Of a stretch of 64,000 bases of DNA, positions 62,363 through 64,000 are shown piece after piece. How positions within the stretch are numbered: position 1 is the stretch's first letter; the number at the start of each line of letters is the position of its first letter. Below the pieces are notes generated by a model. The model ran no database searches, was not told the origin of the DNA, and worked only from the letters and a program-made list of their open reading frames with translations. Position numbers and translations under genes: made by a program. Origin of the DNA: Symbiodinium natans (lineage: Eukaryota > Sar > Dinophyceae > Suessiales > Symbiodiniaceae); assembly GCA_905221605.1 (NCBI GenBank), contig CAJNDS010000684.1:25876-89875 (forward strand). The letters are read 5' to 3'.

Positions 62363-62474
62363 CTAGGCTGCCCAGTAACCTCGGCTTAAAGATGGTGCCC
62401 TTTTTTGCTTAAAGGGGTTTATAAGGGAACCTAAACCACCCAAAAAGGAATAAGGGTACTACTGGGCATCCTAG
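62363..62474 (+). mobile_element. Family A short inverted-repeat element, copy A8
   Basis: Starts CTAGGCTGCCCAGTAACC and ends ACTACTGGGCATCCTAG. The core is diverged but ordered (TGCCCTTTTTTG, TTTATAAGGGAACC). Flanked by a perfect 4-bp duplication, CCCT at 62359-62362 and 62475-62478. The two ends share their substitutions from consensus, as expected if the terminal repeats matched on insertion. Confidence 0.85.
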
Positions 62475-62504
62475 CCCTTCTCTAAACACGTTAAGGGATT
62501 AAGG

Positions 62505-62588
62505 GATGTCGGCAGGAAAAGCTGCTTCAAGATTCTGAAAGGCACCTGTGCCTCGCTGAGCCCCGAAGAATCTCGTGGGTTGCTGTGA
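62505..62588 (+). pseudogene. Coding-like shard
   Basis: The plus strand reads DVGRKSCFKILKGTCASLSP then EESRGLL and a TGA stop. It sits between family A copy A8 and a telomere-like array. Confidence 0.4.
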
Positions 62589-62596
62589 AGGAACGG

Positions 62597-62712
62597 CTTA
62601 GGGTTTAGGGTTTAGGGCTTAGGGTTTAGGGTTTAGGGTTTAGGGTTCAGGGTTCAGGGTTCAGGGTTCAGGGTTCAGGGTTTAGGGTTTAGGGTTTAGG
62701 GTTTAGGGTTTG
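62597..62712 (+). repeat. Interstitial telomere-like array (TTTAGGG)n with TTCAGGG block
   Basis: G-strand units with six consecutive TTCAGGG variants in the middle (about 62643-62680). Confidence 0.95.
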
Positions 62713-62904
62713 GTATGATTTGCGTTCCTTGACAACAACCCAGTTTCGCAAGCCCAGGGGCAGTGACGTCTGCAAAGACGTTCGACTCCAGTCCTGCCAA
62801 GTCTCCAAAAATAGACCTGAGTAGGCCTCATCTATAGGATTTTAGGGTTCAGGGCCAACGACTTCAGATCCCAAAGTAGGCGTTATTTGTGTACTTGGTA
62901 GCCC

Positions 62905-62978
62905 TAAACCCTAAACCCTAAACCCTAAACCCTAAACCCTAAACCCTAAACCCTAAACCCTAAACCCTAAACCCTAAA
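62905..62978 (-). repeat. Interstitial telomere-like array (CCCTAAA)n
   Basis: Ten perfect C-strand units. Confidence 0.95.
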
Positions 62979-62998
62979 CGCGAAGGGTCCTGCTAAGG

Positions 62999-63085
62999 GG
63001 GTTGCCTCCAGAGCGCGGGCGATCCAATCCGCGTTCAGCCGCCGCAAGGATTCCAAGAAGGCGCGAAGGGCTGTGAACCTATAGG
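62999..63085 (+). other. Short coding-like fragment
   Basis: The plus strand reads GVASRARAIQSAFSRRKDSK then KARRAVNL and a stop. Basic and Ser-rich; bounded by telomere-like arrays. Confidence 0.35.
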
Positions 63086-63116
63086 TTGGTCTTGGGAGCT
63101 TTAGGGGCTTTAAAGG

Positions 63117-63240
63117 GTTTAGGGTTTAGGGTTTAGGGTTTAGGGCTAGGGTTTAGGGTTTAGGGTTTATAGGGTTTATAGGGTTTAGGGTTTAGGGTTT
63201 AGGGTTTAGAGTTTAGGGTTTAGGGTTTAGGGCTTGGGTT
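63117..63240 (+). repeat. Interstitial telomere-like array (TTTAGGG)n
   Basis: About 15 units including TTTATAGGG and TTTAGAG variants. Confidence 0.9.
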
Positions 63241-63441
63241 TTAGGGGGTTTGGGGCTTGAGAGCTTTAGGGCTTTTGGAGATTTTGGGAGGGTTTTAGGT
63301 TTTTTCTGGGGAGGCTTGAGGGGTTTTAGGGGCTTAGGGCTTAAGAGCACAGGGTTTAGGGGCTGCATAGTGGAGAACGGGCCCGGCCCAGAATAGTAGA
63401 AAGCCAACACGATCCTCTTTTACCCGGGGAAAATGTCAAAT

Positions 63442-63512
63442 GTCTAAACCCTAAACCCTAAACCCTAAACCGTAGACCCTAACCGTAAACCCTAAACCCT
63501 AAACCCTAACAA
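63442..63512 (-). repeat. Interstitial telomere-like array (CCCTAAA)n
   Basis: Nine C-strand units with CCGTAGA/CCGTAAA variants. Another short C-strand array follows at 63630-63668. Confidence 0.9.
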
Positions 63513-63904
63513 GGCTTTCCTGGAAGAGCTTGCCTGAAGAACTGAACGCGACGCAGGGCAACTAATCATAGCATAAAGGAGGCCAGTGGTACTACCAACG
63601 CCATCCCAGCAAAGGGTCACAGGGAACCCTAACCCCTAAACCCTAAACCCTAAACCCTAAACCCTAAACTCGGCCTAGAGGCTGTAGTGCAGTTCCTTAA
63701 TAGGAGCATCCCAGAGTTTCTACAGAACTCATCCTAACCAACAGAAGAACTTCACGGAGCTTCTAGGGTTTTGGAGCTTTAGACCCAGGAATGAAAAGGG
63801 GTAGAGGCTTACAAGGGAACCTTAACCCTAAGAAAAAAGGACAAGGGGCCTCGCCTGGTTTTCTATAGGGTTCAGGGCTCAGGGAGGAGTACCTGATTCT
63901 TGTC

Positions 63905-64000
63905 TGAGGGTCGTTCTATGGGCCTTTCATATCCTTTAAAGGGTTCTGAAGTATGGCCCCTTGGGTTGCACAGGGTAGATAAGGGGTTCCTGTTAAGGGC
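63905..64000 (-). mobile_element. Family D element, inverted partial copy D3
   Basis: The reverse complement contains GGGGCCATACTTCAGAACCC and AAAGGATATGAAAGGCCCAT, matching the middle of family D copies. It runs off the end of the window. Confidence 0.45.

Larger units (their letters stand above)
50798..64000. other. Telomere-like-repeat matrix, right region
   Basis: No complete gene. Same texture as the left and middle regions. Unlisted stretches hold degenerate telomere-like words and unique DNA: for example 52680-53090; 53390-53890 with a (TA)n(CA)n tract at 53520-53545; 54193-54990; 55390-55610 with degenerate CAGGGTTTATAGGG repeats; 58100-58860; 59400-60120; 60180-60540; 60850-61800. 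I recognise no gene in them. Confidence 0.75.

Overview
The window looks like nuclear DNA of a dinoflagellate, possibly a Symbiodiniaceae or other Suessiales relative. Four things suggest this: a background saturated with plant/alveolate-type telomere-like repeats (TTTAGGG and CCCTAAA, both orientations) at internal positions; a giant single-ORF Ty1/copia retrotransposon carrying DNA-modification-like domains of a kind reported in dinoflagellates; a LINE; and the near absence of host genes. I found no complete host protein-coding gene, rRNA or tRNA gene. No dinoflagellate spliced-leader relic was recognised by eye. The species assignment is inference.

Layout. 1-9458: matrix of telomere-like arrays joined to short (60-200 bp) non-repetitive pieces, with short hairpin elements (families A, C, E, F below). 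9459-18787: satellite made of a ~30-bp unit and ~130-150-bp hairpins, containing a 100-N assembly gap (10494-10593) and interrupted at 10979-16114 by a full-length-looking LINE on the minus strand, with an 11-bp target-site duplication. 19300-23090: about 2.7 copies of a ~1.37-kb tandem repeat rich in CT microsatellite. 23322-26057: telomere-like matrix. 26058-28130: C/A-rich low-complexity block followed by GC-rich DNA with a 19-bp inverted repeat and a recurrent GCATCATGAGCATCAG-type motif. 28350-38758: telomere-like matrix. 38759-50797: an intact 12.0-kb Ty1/copia element on the minus strand. 50798-64000: telomere-like matrix again.

The copia element is the centre of interest. Its 154-bp LTRs are identical and are bounded by a 5-bp direct duplication (CGGGG). 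It has a primer-binding site matching the anticodon arm of initiator tRNA-Met, a polypurine tract, and one uninterrupted 3701-codon ORF. In order the ORF encodes: gag with CCCH and CCHC-type zinc motifs; two tandem retropepsin-like domains; a cytosine-C5-methyltransferase-like domain; an HHCC/DDE integrase with an acidic insertion; a 2-oxoglutarate/Fe(II) dioxygenase-like domain with a complete HxD...H...R set; copia-type RT; RNase H; and a C-terminal extension with a hydrophobic segment and Pro-rich repeats. One mobile element therefore appears to carry both a putative DNA methylase-like and a putative oxidising domain. This matters in a lineage whose DNA is known for 5-methylcytosine and 5-hydroxymethyluracil.

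Two further layers deserve attention. First, several families of short terminal-inverted-repeat elements are scattered through the telomere-like matrix. Family A has eight clear ~100-130-bp copies; four have perfect 4-bp target duplications, and its ends contain GT and AG. Second, many of the short unique pieces between telomere-like arrays read as protein-like open fragments, as if coding-sequence shards had been captured between telomeric repeats.
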